From: Burkholderia sp. BCC0322 | GTDB taxonomy: Bacteria > Pseudomonadota > Gammaproteobacteria > Burkholderiales > Burkholderiaceae | NCBI RefSeq assembly: GCF_902833045.1 | Contig: NZ_CADFDU010000003.1 | Coordinates: 186,001-250,000 of the forward strand | Length of the DNA stretch: 64,000 nucleotides | Direction of reading: 5' to 3' | Part shown: in pieces, positions 17,646 to 28,737 of the stretch | How the letters are laid out: the number at the start of each line of letters is the position of its first letter | Numbering within the stretch: the first letter of the stretch is position 1 | The notes under the pieces: generated by a model | Told to the model about the DNA's origin: nothing | The model's database searches: none | What the model saw: the letters and a program-made list of their open reading frames with translations, nothing else | Program-made: the position numbers and the translations under genes

Positions 17646-18398
17646 TCAGTACGCGCCGGACAGCAGTGCGCCCGCGCCGGGTACGATCGGTTCGAGGTCG
17701 AGTTCGCGCAGCATCGCGTAGGTCGTCGCGATCGCGGCCGTGATCACGGGCTTGCCCGTCATCGCCTCGACCTTCGCGACGGCCGGCAGCGACGGCATCT
17801 GCACGCAGGCGGACAGCACGATCGCATCGGCGTCCTGGTAAGGCAGCGTCTTCACGATATCGGGCAGGCGCGCCGGGTCGTGGCGGCCGACGTCGAGGTT
17901 GTCGGGGATTTCCAGTGCGCGGTACGCGAGCACGTCAAAGCCTTCGTTGCGGATGTAGTCGACCACGAGTTCGGTCAGCGGCAACATGTACGGCGCGACG
18001 ACGACGATCCGCTTCGCGCCGATTACCTTCAGTGCGTCGACGAGCGCGCCTGCGCTCGTCAGCACCGGCGCCTGTGCGCCGTTGTCCGCCGTGTGCTTCG
18101 TCAGGCGCGCCTGCGACACGCGGTGGTAGCCGTGCCCCATCGCCATGATCGCGACGAGGCACGCGTAGCCGAGTACGTCGACGCGCGCATCGCTCAGTTC
18201 CACCGCGCAGCGGTCGGATTCGGCATCCATCGCCGCGAGTTCTTCCTTGACGACCTTCTTCATCCGCATTCGGCTCGAGTGATACGTGAAGCGCTCGGGG
18301 CGGATCGCTTCGCGCAGCCGCAGCATCGCGGGAATCTCGGTTTCCATCGTCGTGTTGGAACTCGGCACGATCTGGCCGATGCGGTAGGTCTTGCTCAT
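17646..18398 (-). CDS. nicE: Maleate isomerase
   Basis: A 250-residue Asp/Glu-racemase-fold enzyme, exactly the length of the P. putida protein. The two active-site cysteines are visible at Cys80 (GYACLVAIM) and Cys198 (LSACVQMPSLPAV), and the substrate-binding VPSSNTTMETE lies at residues 11-21. It turns maleate into fumarate, which enters the TCA cycle. Start at 18398 (MSKTYRIGQIVPSSN) follows a GGAG-type ribosome site; it is the first gene of the leftward operon. A GTGTAC element lies about 75 bases upstream. Confidence 0.92.
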   Translation of the reverse strand: MSKTYRIGQIVPSSNTTMETEIPAMLRLREAIRPERFTYHSSRMRMKKVVKEELAAMDAESDRCAVELSDARVDVLGYACLVAIMAMGHGYHRVSQARLTKHTADNGAQAPVLTSAGALVDALKVIGAKRIVVVAPYMLPLTELVVDYIRNEGFDVLAYRALEIPDNLDVGRHDPARLPDIVKTLPYQDADAIVLSACVQMPSLPAVAKVEAMTGKPVITAAIATTYAMLRELDLEPIVPGAGALLSGAY

Positions 18399-18468
18399 GA
18401 CGGGGAGGCTCCGTGTCGGTAAGGATGGGGCGGCACGCTGGCGCGGGATCGCCGGATGTCGAGCAAAG

Positions 18469-18483
18469 TCTAGTGTGTACATT
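18469..18483 (+). promoter_or_regulatory. Candidate NicR operator, nicE side
   Basis: TCTAGTGTGTACATT shares TAGTGTGTAC with the nicT-side element read in reverse. It lies 71 bases upstream of nicE and could overlap that promoter. Assignment to NicR is inferred from recurrence in the cluster. Confidence 0.5.
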
Positions 18484-18612
18484 TGAAAATCGCAATGGAT
18501 AAAAATGGCGTCGATCTTGGGTTTATCGCTTTGCGTCGCGAATATTCGTGGAATTATTGGTGTTTTCCCGAATGTGTTTGCGACCGTCGACAATCCGCTT
18601 GTCCTGAGTAAA

Positions 18613-19855
<1,243 letters not shown>

Positions 19856-19951
19856 CGCGCACGCAGTGCCCGCGCCGGCCGGCGCTTCGCCGTCGCGAGT
19901 GCCGATGCGCCGGTACGTGTGTTTTTCGGCGTGTTATATGTCAGGCGCGCG

Positions 19952-19974
19952 CCGGCGGCAGTGCCCGCCGCCGG
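19952..19974. terminator. Hairpin between nicC and nicA
   Basis: CCGGCGGC and GCCGCCGG pair over 8 bases around a 7-base loop. A second copy of GCCGCCGG at 19981 could compete for the left arm. No T-run follows, so it is more likely a partial attenuator or message stabiliser than a full terminator, allowing nicC and nicAB to be made in different amounts. Confidence 0.35.
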
Positions 19975-20024
19975 TCGCCCGCCGCCGGCCCCCTCGGCCC
20001 GCGCGCCGCATTCCGGATCCATTC

Positions 20025-20528
20025 ATGTCCCATCCCGCTTCTCCGTCGCGGCCGCTGGCGTTTCGCGTGAACGGCGCGCCGCACACCTTCGACGATGCCG
20101 CACCCGATGCGCCGCTGCTGCTGATCCTGCGCAACGACTGCGCGCTCAACGGCCCGAAATACGGCTGCGGGCTCGGGCAGTGCGGCGCATGCACGGTGCT
20201 GGTCGACGGGCGGGCAACGCGTTCGTGCGTCGTGCCGGCCGCCGCCGCGAGCGGGCGCGACGTCACGACGCTGGAAGGACTCGGGTCGCGCGACGCGCCG
20301 CATCCGATCCAGCGCGCGTTCATCGACGAGCAGGCCGCGCAGTGCGGCTATTGCCTGAACGGGATGATCATGAGCACGAAGGCGCTGCTCGACCGCGATC
20401 CCGCGCCGGACGATGCGGCGATCCGCGATGCGTTGCGCTTCAATCTTTGCCGCTGCGGCACGCACCTGGAGATCATCCGGGCCGTGCATCGCGCGGCTCG
20501 CTATCTGCGAGGCGGCGATGAAGCCTGA
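20025..20528 (+). CDS. nicA: Nicotinate dehydrogenase, [2Fe-2S] subunit
   Basis: A 167-residue ferredoxin-like subunit of the molybdenum hydroxylase family. The plant-type cluster ligands are in KYGCGLGQCGACTVLVDG with the fourth Cys in ATRSCVVPA; the second cluster ligands are in QCGYCLNGMIMS and NLCRCGTH, as in xanthine dehydrogenase small subunits. It would pass electrons from the molybdenum centre to the cytochrome subunit. It overlaps the next gene by 11 bases, pointing to coupled translation. P. putida NicA is 157 residues long. Confidence 0.9.
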   Translation: MSHPASPSRPLAFRVNGAPHTFDDAAPDAPLLLILRNDCALNGPKYGCGLGQCGACTVLVDGRATRSCVVPAAAASGRDVTTLEGLGSRDAPHPIQRAFIDEQAAQCGYCLNGMIMSTKALLDRDPAPDDAAIRDALRFNLCRCGTHLEIIRAVHRAARYLRGGDEA

Positions 20529-22932
20529 CGCAGGCCTGCCCGTCGCGCCGGCGCGCGTCACGTTACCCGAGCCGCGCGATGACGTCGGCGTCGATGCATT
20601 GTGCGCGCACCACGCGCGCTACACATGGCCGATCGGAGATGCGCATGCAGGCGCGCAGGTATCGCTCGACGTCGAAACGCGGACCGCGTCCGACGGACGG
20701 ATGACGACCTGGCGCTATCGCGCGCGGGCGGCCACGGACGATCTTCACGCGCCGCATGATGCGAAGAACGAGCGCGCGGATACCGGCCCTGCCGCGCCGT
20801 TCGTCTACCGGCATGCGCAGACGTCGATCGAGCTTGCCGATGCCGGCCACGCGATTCCCGGCCACGCGCACGTGTTCGCGCGCGAATCCTTCGTCGACGA
20901 ACTCGCGGACGCGTTGCGGCGCGACCCGGTCGCGTTGCGCCTGCAGCATCTCGATGCGGCGCGGGATGCGGGGCCGCGCGAGATTATCCGGATGGTCAGC
21001 GAGCGCGCCGCATGGGGCGCGCCGGCCGCGGTCGACCCGGGTGCCCATGCGCACCTGAGCGGGCGCGGCTTCGCTTTCGATGGCGCCGCGGCATCTTCCG
21101 GCGACACGCCGCCGGCAGCCGACGCGATACGCGACGGCGACGCGCGCTGGTCCGCATGGGTCGTCGATCTCGATGTCGACCGCGCGACGGGCGACGTCGC
21201 GGTGCGGCGCGTCGTGGCCGGGCAGGGGGCCGGCGAACCGGGCGGCGCGTCGATGGCCGGCTTGCCCGCCTGGCAGATCGAGGCGGCGATTTCGCGCGTG
21301 ATGGGGGCGCGCTTGTCCGCGCGACCCGCGCATGACGAAACCGGCATGGGCGCGCGGCGGGATGCGATCGCTCACGAACTGATCGCGTTCGACGACACCG
21401 CGCATCGCGAGCACGGTGAACTGTCCGGGCACGATGCGCGCCGGATCGAGCAAGCGGCGGCGCCCGCGGCGGCGGCGATCGCGAACGCACTGTACGACGC
21501 GACGGGCGTGCGGTTTCGCGCACCGCCGTTCGACGCCGAGCACATTCGCGCGGCGCTTGCGCGACCGGTGCCGGCCGATTCCGGCGAAGCGGGGCGCAGC
21601 GACCCGCGTCGCGCATCGCGCTGGCGCCGCTGGCTGGCCGGCGGCGGCGTGGGCGGGGTGGTCGGCGGGCTGATCGGTCTGGCCTGCGCGATCCTGCCGG
21701 GCCCCGCGTCGATCGCACCCGTTGCGCCCGGCGGCGCGGATGGCGCGATGTGGAGTGCGGCGACGCTCGAACGCGGCCGCCTGGTCGCCCTCGCCGGCGA
21801 TTGCGCGGTGTGCCACACCGCGCCAGGCGGCGCGACCAACGCGGGCGGGCTCGCGCTCGATACGCCGTTCGGCACGATCTACACGACGAACCTCACGCCG
21901 GATCCCGAAACCGGCATCGGCCGATGGTCGTATCCGGCATTCGCGCGCGCGATGCGCGAAGGCATCTCGCGCGACGGCACGCACTTGTACCCGGCGTTCC
22001 CGTACACGGCGTTCGCGAAGCTGAGCGAGCCCGACCTGCTCGCGCTCTATGCGTACCTGATGTCGCAGCCGCCGGTGAAGCATGTGCCGCCGACGACCAA
22101 ACTGCCGTTCCCGCTCGACCAGCGGCGCCTCGTCGCCGGCTGGAACTGGCTGTTTCACGATGCGCGGCCGTTCGCGCCGGACCCGGCACGCTCCGCGATG
22201 TGGAATCGCGGCAAGTATCTGGTCGACGGCGCCGGGCACTGCGGCGCGTGCCATACGCCGCGCAACGCGCTGGGCGCGGAGAAGGGCGGTTGGGCGTACC
22301 TGTCGGGAGGCGAGGCCGAGGGGTGGGTCGCGCCGCCGCTCGTCGCGTCGCCGGCGACGCCGGTGCCATGGACCGAAGGCGCGCTGTTCGACTACCTGAG
22401 CACGGGCTTCTCCGCGCAGCATGGCGTCGCGGCGGGGCCGATGGCGCCGGTCGTCGCGGGGCTTGCGTCGCTGCCCGAGGCCGATGTCCGGTCGATCGCG
22501 CACTATCTCGCGTCGCTGTCGCCGCCCGTCGATACCGCGGCGGCGGCCGATGCGGCGGCCCGGCGCGCGCGCGGTGCGCAAGCCGTTGCGACGCTCGGCC
22601 TCGAGAACGGTCGCCGGGCGTTCGACGCCGCGTGTGCGGTCTGTCATGCGGAATCGGGCGGCGTCGGGCATTTCGGCGTACGCCCGCTGATGGGGCTCAA
22701 CACGAGCGTCAGCCAGGCCGCACCGGACAACCTGCTGCGCGTGCTGCATCACGGGATCGACCAGCCGGCCACCGGCGAGCTCGGTTACATGCCGGGCTTC
22801 GGCGACGCATTCGACGATCGGCAGATGGCCGAGCTGGCCGCGTATATCAGGGCGCGCTACGCGCCGGGACAGCCGGCGTGGCGGAACCTGGCGGAAGCGT
22901 CGGCCAGGATCCGGCAGGAAGCCGCGCACTGA
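20518..22932 (+). CDS. nicB: Nicotinate dehydrogenase cytochrome c subunit with vestigial molybdenum domain
   Basis: An 804-residue protein beginning at the ATG inside the end of nicA. Residues 85-350 resemble the C-terminal part of a molybdopterin subunit (ARESFVDELADALRRDPVALR, WSAWVVDLDVDRATGDVAVR, AAIANALYDATGVRFRAPPF). The first half of that domain is missing, and the GAGE catalytic segment is replaced by RRIEQAAAP. A membrane helix follows at about 372-398, then three c-type haem sites: Cys429-His433 (CAVCH), Cys575-His579 (CGACH) and Cys706-His710 (CAVCH). It should carry electrons from the hydroxylase to the respiratory chain on the periplasmic side. The active molybdenum domain is supplied by the gene at 12521-14806. 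This looks like a split and partly decayed NicB. Confidence 0.82.
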   Translation: MKPDAGLPVAPARVTLPEPRDDVGVDALCAHHARYTWPIGDAHAGAQVSLDVETRTASDGRMTTWRYRARAATDDLHAPHDAKNERADTGPAAPFVYRHAQTSIELADAGHAIPGHAHVFARESFVDELADALRRDPVALRLQHLDAARDAGPREIIRMVSERAAWGAPAAVDPGAHAHLSGRGFAFDGAAASSGDTPPAADAIRDGDARWSAWVVDLDVDRATGDVAVRRVVAGQGAGEPGGASMAGLPAWQIEAAISRVMGARLSARPAHDETGMGARRDAIAHELIAFDDTAHREHGELSGHDARRIEQAAAPAAAAIANALYDATGVRFRAPPFDAEHIRAALARPVPADSGEAGRSDPRRASRWRRWLAGGGVGGVVGGLIGLACAILPGPASIAPVAPGGADGAMWSAATLERGRLVALAGDCAVCHTAPGGATNAGGLALDTPFGTIYTTNLTPDPETGIGRWSYPAFARAMREGISRDGTHLYPAFPYTAFAKLSEPDLLALYAYLMSQPPVKHVPPTTKLPFPLDQRRLVAGWNWLFHDARPFAPDPARSAMWNRGKYLVDGAGHCGACHTPRNALGAEKGGWAYLSGGEAEGWVAPPLVASPATPVPWTEGALFDYLSTGFSAQHGVAAGPMAPVVAGLASLPEADVRSIAHYLASLSPPVDTAAAADAAARRARGAQAVATLGLENGRRAFDAACAVCHAESGGVGHFGVRPLMGLNTSVSQAAPDNLLRVLHHGIDQPATGELGYMPGFGDAFDDRQMAELAAYIRARYAPGQPAWRNLAEASARIRQEAAH

Positions 22933-23151
22933 TCGGCCGCCGCGCAACGCGCTGCGGCGGGCCGACCGGGCAAAATGACCGGTTCGCGCGATCTGGCCCG
23001 GAAACAGGGCGGAAATATTGCCCCATTTTCATCATCGTTTAACCATTCGAAACAATGTGTTCACCGAAAGGGGCATGATCTCCGGCGATCCAGCAGGCAT
23101 ACTGTCGCCTATGTTGTTCAATGCGCGTCGACCGGCGCGCGCTTGCCTCCC

Positions 23152-23484
23152 ATGTCCACTCCAGTTTCCTTTCGAACCTTGCGATGGTTGACCGTCGCGG
23201 CTGCTGCATGCTTGCTCGCCGCGTGTTCGACCGCTTCCGACGTGACCGCGACGTCGAACCCGAACGTGTATACCGTGACGACGCGCACGGTCGGCGTGTC
23301 GACGACGTGGGCCGACGCCCACACGAAGGCCGTCGACGAAGCCACCAACTACTGCACGCAGCGCGGCATGCGCGCGAGCGTGAAGCAGGAATCGCTGACC
23401 GGCGGCAGCCGTGTCGGCGCGCGCTCCGAACTCGCGTTCGAGTGCCATCCGACCTTCGAGACGGCGTCGAACCCGCGCGGTTGA
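23152..23484 (+). CDS. Small hypothetical lipoprotein
   Basis: A 110-residue protein with lipoprotein signal MSTPVSFRTLRWLTVAAAAC and a lipobox LLAAC (Cys24 or so). The mature part includes a VSTTWADAHTKAVDEATNYC segment and a second Cys in ELAFECHP, so a disulfide is possible. This pattern (a helix with the AxxxA-YC motif and a C-terminal strand) recurs in short Burkholderia lipoproteins that I cannot name. Upstream, 22933-23151 shows nothing beyond a locally AT-richer promoter-like stretch. Confidence 0.6.
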   Translation: MSTPVSFRTLRWLTVAAAACLLAACSTASDVTATSNPNVYTVTTRTVGVSTTWADAHTKAVDEATNYCTQRGMRASVKQESLTGGSRVGARSELAFECHPTFETASNPRG

Positions 23485-23535
23485 ACGACCGGCGGCGGCG
23501 CCGCCGCCCGCGTTTTCCTTCCCCCGCAAGCAAGA

Positions 23536-23570
23536 CGACCCGCGATGCCGTTCACGCACATCGCGGGTCG
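23536..23570. terminator. Bidirectional terminator
   Basis: CGACCCGCGATG and CATCGCGGGTCG form a perfect 12-base-pair stem around an 11-base loop, between two convergent genes (lipoprotein and mmsB). There is no clear T-run on either side. Confidence 0.7.
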
Positions 23571-23597
23571 GCGCACGTCCGGTGCAGGCTTTAGCGG

Positions 23598-24488
23598 TTA
23601 CGCCGGCTGCGCCTCGTACAGCTTCACGCACGCGGAAAAGTCGAGCGAGCCGAGCCCCTGCTGGCTCATCAACTGATAGAGCTGCTGCGCGAGCGCGCCC
23701 ATCCACACCGGCTGGCGGGCGCTGCGCGCCGCTTCGGTCGCGAGCCCGAGATCCTTCAGCATCAGGTTCGCCGCGAACCCGCCCGCGTAGCCGCGCGCGG
23801 CCGGCGCGGTGTCGCTCACGCCCGGATACGGGTTGTAGGTGTCCGAGCTCCAGCAGCGGCCGGTCGACGTATTGATGATGCCGGCCAGCACGGCCGGATC
23901 GATCCCGAGCGCCGCGCCGAGCGCCATCGCTTCCGAGACGCCCATCATCGAGATCCCGAGCAGCAGGTTGTTGCAGATCTTCGCGATCTGCCCGGTGCCC
24001 GTGCCGCCGCAATGCACGACGTTCTTGCCCATGTCGAGCAGCACGGGGCGGAGGCGCTCGAACAGCGCGGCGTCCGCGCCGACCATGAAGGTCAGCGTGC
24101 CGGCCTGCGCGCCGCCGGTGCCGCCCGACACGGGCGCGTCGGCGAGCGGGAAGCCGCGCTGCGCGGCGGTGTCGGCCACGGCGCGCACGGTGCCGGGGTC
24201 GATCGTGCTGCAGTCGATCAGCGCGGCGCCGGCGCGCGCGCCGGCCAGCACGCCGTCATCGCCGAGGTAGACCGCGCGCACGTGCTGCGCGGCCGGCAGC
24301 ATCGTGATCACGACCGCGCCGCGCGCGGCCGCTTCACGCGGCGAGCCGGCGGCCGCCGCGCCGGCGCGCACGGCGACGTCCACCGCGTGCGCGTCGAGGT
24401 CGAACACCGTCAGCGTGTGACCGGCCTTGAGCAGGTTGGCGGCCATGGGGCCGCCCATGTTGCCGAGTCCGATGAATGCGATTTCCAT
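23598..24488 (-). CDS. mmsB: 3-hydroxyisobutyrate dehydrogenase
   Basis: A 296-residue dehydrogenase of the beta-hydroxyacid family. The NAD-binding start MEIAFIGLGNMGGPMAANLL (GxGxxG) opens the protein. The substrate motif DAPVSGGTGGAQAGTL lies near residue 118, and the catalytic lysine sits in GTGQIAKICNNLLLG near residue 170. It oxidises 3-hydroxyisobutyrate to methylmalonate semialdehyde in valine breakdown; the next step is made by mmsA, 64 bases upstream in the same direction. A strong hairpin lies between them. Confidence 0.92.
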   Translation of the reverse strand: MEIAFIGLGNMGGPMAANLLKAGHTLTVFDLDAHAVDVAVRAGAAAAGSPREAAARGAVVITMLPAAQHVRAVYLGDDGVLAGARAGAALIDCSTIDPGTVRAVADTAAQRGFPLADAPVSGGTGGAQAGTLTFMVGADAALFERLRPVLLDMGKNVVHCGGTGTGQIAKICNNLLLGISMMGVSEAMALGAALGIDPAVLAGIINTSTGRCWSSDTYNPYPGVSDTAPAARGYAGGFAANLMLKDLGLATEAARSARQPVWMGALAQQLYQLMSQQGLGSLDFSACVKLYEAQPA

Positions 24489-24505
24489 GTACAGGTCTCC
24501 GTATC

Positions 24506-24539
24506 GACCGGACCTGGCGCTTTAGCGCCTGGTCCGGTC
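24506..24539. repeat. Strong hairpin between mmsA and mmsB
   Basis: GACCGGACC-T-GGCGC pairs with GCGCC-T-GGTCCGGTC: 14 pairs, one T-T mismatch and a TTTA loop. It sits 17 bases before the mmsB start on the minus strand, inside the operon. Without a following T-run it may protect or process the message rather than end it. Confidence 0.6.
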
Positions 24540-24552
24540 CCATGCTTCGCAC

Positions 24553-26079
24553 TCAGCGCAGTGCGATCGTCGTGTTCACGCCGCCGGCCGTCGCATCGTC
24601 GTCGAACCAGCGAGCGGTGACCGTCTTGGTCTGCGTGTAGAACTGGACGACCTGCTTGCCGTACGGGCCGAGATCGCCGAGCTTCGAGCCGCGCGAACCC
24701 GTGAAGCTGAAGTAGGGCACCGGCACCGGGATCGGGATGTTGATGCCGACCTGGCCGATGTCGATCTCGCTCTGGAACTTGCGCGCGGCCGCGCCGCTCT
24801 GCGTGAACAGGCCCACGCCGTTGCCCATCGGGTTGCGGTTGACGAGCGCGATCGCTTCGTCGAGCGTGTCGGCTTCGAGCACGACCACCACCGGCCCGAA
24901 GATTTCTTCCGTGTAGATCGACATGTCGGTCGTCACGCCCGAGAAGATCGTCGGGCCGACGAAATTGCCTTGCTCGTAGCCGGGCACCTTCACGTTGCGG
25001 CCGTCGAGTTCGAGCTTCGCGCCGGCCTTCACGCCTGCGTCGATCAGCGACAGGATGCGTTCCTTCGCCGCCTTCGATACGACGGGGCCGACGTCCGTGC
25101 CCGCTTCCGCGCCCGCGTTGACCTTCAACAGCTTCGCCTTTTCGACGAGCTCGGGCAGCCAGTCGCGCGCCTGGCCGACCAGCACGACGACCGACGTCGC
25201 CATGCAGCGCTGGCCGGCCGCGCCGAAGCCCGCGCCGACGAGCGCGTTGATCGTCTGCTCGCGATGCGCATCGGGCAGCACGACCGCGTGGTTCTTCGCG
25301 CCCATCATCGACTGCACGCGCTTGCCGTGCTGGCTGCCGAGGTTGTACACGTGCGTGCCGACGCGCGTCGAGCCGACGAACGAGATCGCCTTGATGTCCG
25401 GATGCGTGCAGAGACGGTCGACCACCGTCTTGCCGCCATGCACGACGTTCAGCACGCCCTGCGGCACGCCGGCCTCGATCGCGAGTTCGACGAGCTGCAT
25501 CGTCGACAGCGGATCCTGCTCCGACGGCTTCAGCACGAACGTGTTGCCGCACACGATCGCCATCGGGAACATCCACAGCGGAATCATCCCGGGGAAGTTG
25601 AACGGCGTGATGCCCGCGCACACGCCGATCGGCTGGCGCAGCGTGTAGGTATCCACACCACCCGCGACGTTCTCCGCGAATTCGCCTTGCTGCAGCGTGC
25701 CGATCGAGCAGGCGTGCTCGACCACCTCGAGGCCGCGGAAGATGTCGCCCTGCGCGTCGGGCAGCGTCTTGCCTTGCTCGGCCGTCAGCGTGTGCGCGAT
25801 CCGTTCGAGATTGCGGCGCACGAGATCCTGGAACTTCAGCATGATGCGCAGCCGCGCGCCGATCGGTGTCGTCTTCCACGTCTGGAATGCACGCTGCGCG
25901 GAGGCGATCGCGGCATCGACCTCGTCGAGCGTCGCAAACGGCACGCGGCCGATCGTTTCCTGCGTCGCGGGGTTGACGATGTCGCCCCATTCGGCGCTTT
26001 GCGATTCGACGAACGCGCCGTCGATCAGCAGCTTGGCGGTGGGCAGGGCGAGGGTGGTCTGGGGAACTGCGGCGTTCAT
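24553..26079 (-). CDS. mmsA: Methylmalonate-semialdehyde dehydrogenase (acylating)
   Basis: A 508-residue aldehyde dehydrogenase, the usual length for MmsA. The catalytic cysteine is in [16 protein letters not shown] (about residue 293). The family has Asn rather than Glu at the general base position, here [14 protein letters not shown], as expected for CoA-acylating enzymes. [18 protein letters not shown] and the C-terminal [10 protein letters not shown] are strong MmsA hallmarks. It turns methylmalonate semialdehyde into propionyl-CoA in valine and myo-inositol catabolism. Start at 26079 follows GGAGAG. It lies between the MHS carrier and mmsB on one strand. Confidence 0.93.
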   Translation of the reverse strand: MNAAVPQTTLALPTAKLLIDGAFVESQSAEWGDIVNPATQETIGRVPFATLDEVDAAIASAQRAFQTWKTTPIGARLRIMLKFQDLVRRNLERIAHTLTAEQGKTLPDAQGDIFRGLEVVEHACSIGTLQQGEFAENVAGGVDTYTLRQPIGVCAGITPFNFPGMIPLWMFPMAIVCGNTFVLKPSEQDPLSTMQLVELAIEAGVPQGVLNVVHGGKTVVDRLCTHPDIKAISFVGSTRVGTHVYNLGSQHGKRVQSMMGAKNHAVVLPDAHREQTINALVGAGFGAAGQRCMATSVVVLVGQARDWLPELVEKAKLLKVNAGAEAGTDVGPVVSKAAKERILSLIDAGVKAGAKLELDGRNVKVPGYEQGNFVGPTIFSGVTTDMSIYTEEIFGPVVVVLEADTLDEAIALVNRNPMGNGVGLFTQSGAAARKFQSEIDIGQVGINIPIPVPVPYFSFTGSRGSKLGDLGPYGKQVVQFYTQTKTVTARWFDDDATAGGVNTTIALR

Positions 26080-26195
26080 GGAACTCTCCGGGATGGAAGC
26101 GGTGTTGCGATGAAAAAGCAGCCTGTTTCCGCCGCCCGTGCAGGCACGGCGGACAGCAGGACGAACTGGATTCGGACGGATGCCGGCTGGCGGGC

Positions 26196-27515
26196 TCAGG
26201 CGCGCGGAGGCCGCATCAGCGCGGTACACATGAGCGCGAACACGCCGAAGCCGACGAGGTACGCGATCACGTAGTGCGGCTGGCCGCCGCCGGCCTTGAG
26301 CAGCGACGTCGCGATCATCGGCGCGAAGCCGCCGCCGATCACGCCGGCCAGCTGCACCGACAGCGAGATGCCGCTGTAGCGGATTTCCGCGGGGAACTGC
26401 TGCGCGAACAGCAGCGATTCCGGCGCATAGAGGATCGGGAACACGACGCCCAGGCCGAGCACGATCGCCCACCATGCGTACGACACCTGCTGCGTGCCGA
26501 GCATCATGAAGAACGGCGCGGCGAACGCGCACATCAGCACGAGGCCGATCGCGAACATCCGGCGCTGGCCGATGCGGTCGCTCAGGTGGCCGCACAGCGG
26601 CATCGTGACGAGCGACAGCGCCGCGCCGGCCGTGATCGCGTGCAGCATTTCGGCTTTCGGCAGGTGCAGCTGCTGCGTCGCGTAAGCGAGCGCGAACGTG
26701 ACGACCATGTAGAACCAGGTGTTCTCGGCGGCGCGCGCGCCGACGATCGTCAGCACCTCGCGAGGATGGCGGCGCAGCGCGGCCGTCACCGGCGACTTCT
26801 CGGCCTTGCCCTGGCGCTGCATCTTCTCGAAGTCGGGCGATTCGGGCACCTTTGCGCGGATGAACCAGCCGAGGCCGACGAGCGCGATGCTCGCGAGGAA
26901 CGGCACGCGCCAGCCCCACGACAGCATGTCGGCTTCCGGCAGCGCGGCCACCGCGGCCATCGCGACCGACGACAGGATCAGGCCGAGGCCGACCCCCGTT
27001 TGCGGCAGGCTGCCGAACAGCCCCTTGCGGCCCTTCGGCGCGTGTTCGACGGCCATCAGCACCGCGCCGCCCCATTCGCCGCCGACGGCCATCCCCTGCA
27101 GGAAGCGCATCGCGATCAGCAGCGCGGCGGCCCAGTAGCCGATGCGGTCGTACGACGGGATCAGCCCGATGATCATGCTCGGCACGCCCATCAGCAGCAG
27201 CGTGATCATCAGCATCGACTTGCGGCCGATGCGGTCGCCGAAGTGGCCGAACACGATGCCGCCCATCGGCCGGCCGATGAAGCCGACCGCGAACGTGCCG
27301 AATGCGGCGAGCGTGCCGACGACCGGATCCAGCGACGGGAAGAAGATGCGGTTGAACACGAGCGCGGCGGCCGTGCCGTAGAGGAAGAAGTCGTACCACT
27401 CGATCGTGGTGCCGGCCATGCTGGCCCAGCCGGCCAGCAGGTAGTGCTTCGCGGTGCGGGCGGGGGCCGGCGCCGCGACTGTCGCATGCTCATCGAGGGT
27501 GGATCGGGTCTGCAT
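26196..27515 (-). CDS. MFS transporter, metabolite:H+ symporter (MHS) family
   Basis: A 439-residue, 12-helix carrier with MHS hallmarks: [20 protein letters not shown] in helix 1, the [19 protein letters not shown] loop, and [19 protein letters not shown] in the helix 4-5 region. Relatives import organic acids or betaines such as alpha-ketoglutarate, shikimate and proline. It comes first in the operon with mmsA and mmsB, so a branched-chain acid or 3-hydroxyisobutyrate is a reasonable guess at substrate. The 116-base gap to mmsA is small enough for cotranscription. Confidence 0.85.
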   Translation of the reverse strand: MQTRSTLDEHATVAAPAPARTAKHYLLAGWASMAGTTIEWYDFFLYGTAAALVFNRIFFPSLDPVVGTLAAFGTFAVGFIGRPMGGIVFGHFGDRIGRKSMLMITLLLMGVPSMIIGLIPSYDRIGYWAAALLIAMRFLQGMAVGGEWGGAVLMAVEHAPKGRKGLFGSLPQTGVGLGLILSSVAMAAVAALPEADMLSWGWRVPFLASIALVGLGWFIRAKVPESPDFEKMQRQGKAEKSPVTAALRRHPREVLTIVGARAAENTWFYMVVTFALAYATQQLHLPKAEMLHAITAGAALSLVTMPLCGHLSDRIGQRRMFAIGLVLMCAFAAPFFMMLGTQQVSYAWWAIVLGLGVVFPILYAPESLLFAQQFPAEIRYSGISLSVQLAGVIGGGFAPMIATSLLKAGGGQPHYVIAYLVGFGVFALMCTALMRPPRA

Positions 27516-27612
27516 GGTGTCTCCGTGGTGGTGCCGCGGCTCGTGGTCCGCAGGTCACGGTCGAGTATAGTTATGCGCAGATTCATCATGTACCGATAAA
27601 GAAACCGGTTGG

Positions 27613-27630
27613 ATGTGCATTTATGCATAT
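27613..27630. promoter_or_regulatory. Palindrome in the LysR/MHS divergent promoter
   Basis: The arms TGCAT and ATGCA flank TT, and the outer AT pairs also match. This lies about 40 bases before the LysR start. Such palindromes often serve as LysR sites; the role is inferred from position. Confidence 0.35.
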
Positions 27631-27668
27631 CGAAGACCGGCCTGGAGACGCCAGCTTTTTTCTCGCCG

Positions 27669-28628
27669 ATGCGACATGCCACCGAGCCGGTTTCCGGCAA
27701 CCTGAACTGGGACGACCTGCGCTTTTTCCTCGAAGTCGCGCGCACGCAGCGCGCGAGCGGCGCCGCGAAGCGGCTCGGGGTCGACTACACGACCGTCGCG
27801 CGGCGCATTCGGGCGCTCGAGGCCGCGATGGGTACGCTGCTGTTCGACAAGTCGCGCTCCGGCGGCTTCATGCTGACGGCCGAAGGGCAGCGGCTCGTCG
27901 CGTATGCGGACGCGATGGAGACGACCGTGCAGTCCGCGTGCGACCAGGTCGCGAACACCGGCGAGGCGTTGTCGGGCCACGTGCGGATCGGGTCGACCGA
28001 GGGGTTCGGCTGCTTTTTCCTCGCGCCGCAGCTCGCGCGGTTTCGCGCCGCGCACCCGCACGTGACGGTCGACCTGCTGCCGGTGCCGCATTTCGTCAAC
28101 CTGCCCAAGCGCGAGGCGGACCTGGCGATCACGCTCGAGCGGCCCGAGCGCGGGCCTTACGTGGTCACCAAGCTGTGCGACTACCAGCTGCGGCTCTATG
28201 CGACGCGCGACTATCTCGCGAACCACGCGCCGATTACCTGCACGGACGATCTCGCGCAGCACGCGTTCATCAGCTACGTCGACGATCTCGCATTCAGCAA
28301 CGAACTGCTGTATCTGGACCGCGCGGTGCCGGGCGCAACGGCCGGGCTGCGCACGACGAGCGTGATCGCGCAGTACTTCGCGGCGCTGCAGGGCGGCGGG
28401 CTCGCGATCCTGCCGTGCTTCATGGCGGGCACGCAGCCGGCGCTGGTGCCGGTGCTGCCGGACGACGTGGTCGTCACGCGGTGCTTCTGGCTGACGTGCC
28501 GCGAGGATCTGCGCAAGCTGCGGCGCGTGACCGCGCTGTGGGATTACCTGCGGGCGGCGGCGGACGCGAATCGCGCGCTGCTGTCGGGCGAATCGGGGAC
28601 GATGAAATTCGTCGGCGACGCCGATTAG
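27669..28628 (+). CDS. LysR-family transcriptional regulator
   Basis: A 319-residue LysR protein. The preferred start at 27669 (MRHATEPVSGNLNWDDLRFF) is the one closest to the domain. The helix-turn-helix has RASGAAKRLGVDYTTVARRIRALEAAMGTLLF, a variant of the LysR recognition region typical of the DmlR/YafC-like branch. The effector domain follows from about residue 100. It is divergent from the carrier-mmsA-mmsB operon, which it probably controls. In Pseudomonas this pathway is run by the AraC-type MmsR, so the regulator type differs here. Confidence 0.85.
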   Translation: MRHATEPVSGNLNWDDLRFFLEVARTQRASGAAKRLGVDYTTVARRIRALEAAMGTLLFDKSRSGGFMLTAEGQRLVAYADAMETTVQSACDQVANTGEALSGHVRIGSTEGFGCFFLAPQLARFRAAHPHVTVDLLPVPHFVNLPKREADLAITLERPERGPYVVTKLCDYQLRLYATRDYLANHAPITCTDDLAQHAFISYVDDLAFSNELLYLDRAVPGATAGLRTTSVIAQYFAALQGGGLAILPCFMAGTQPALVPVLPDDVVVTRCFWLTCREDLRKLRRVTALWDYLRAAADANRALLSGESGTMKFVGDAD

Positions 28629-28737
28629 CCGGTGACGGAAGCGGCGGCGATCGCTGCAGCGGCGTGCCTGCAGCGCAACGCGGAGGCGAGGGCTATCATC
28701 GCGCCATGTCCGTACCGGCAGTTGCCAGGAGAGTGTC

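Noticed and set aside
24553-27399. 948-residue frame joining mmsA to the antisense-like frame of the MHS carrier
   Set aside because: The part upstream of 26079 is a shifted frame of the carrier gene; mmsA has a normal start with a ribosome site.
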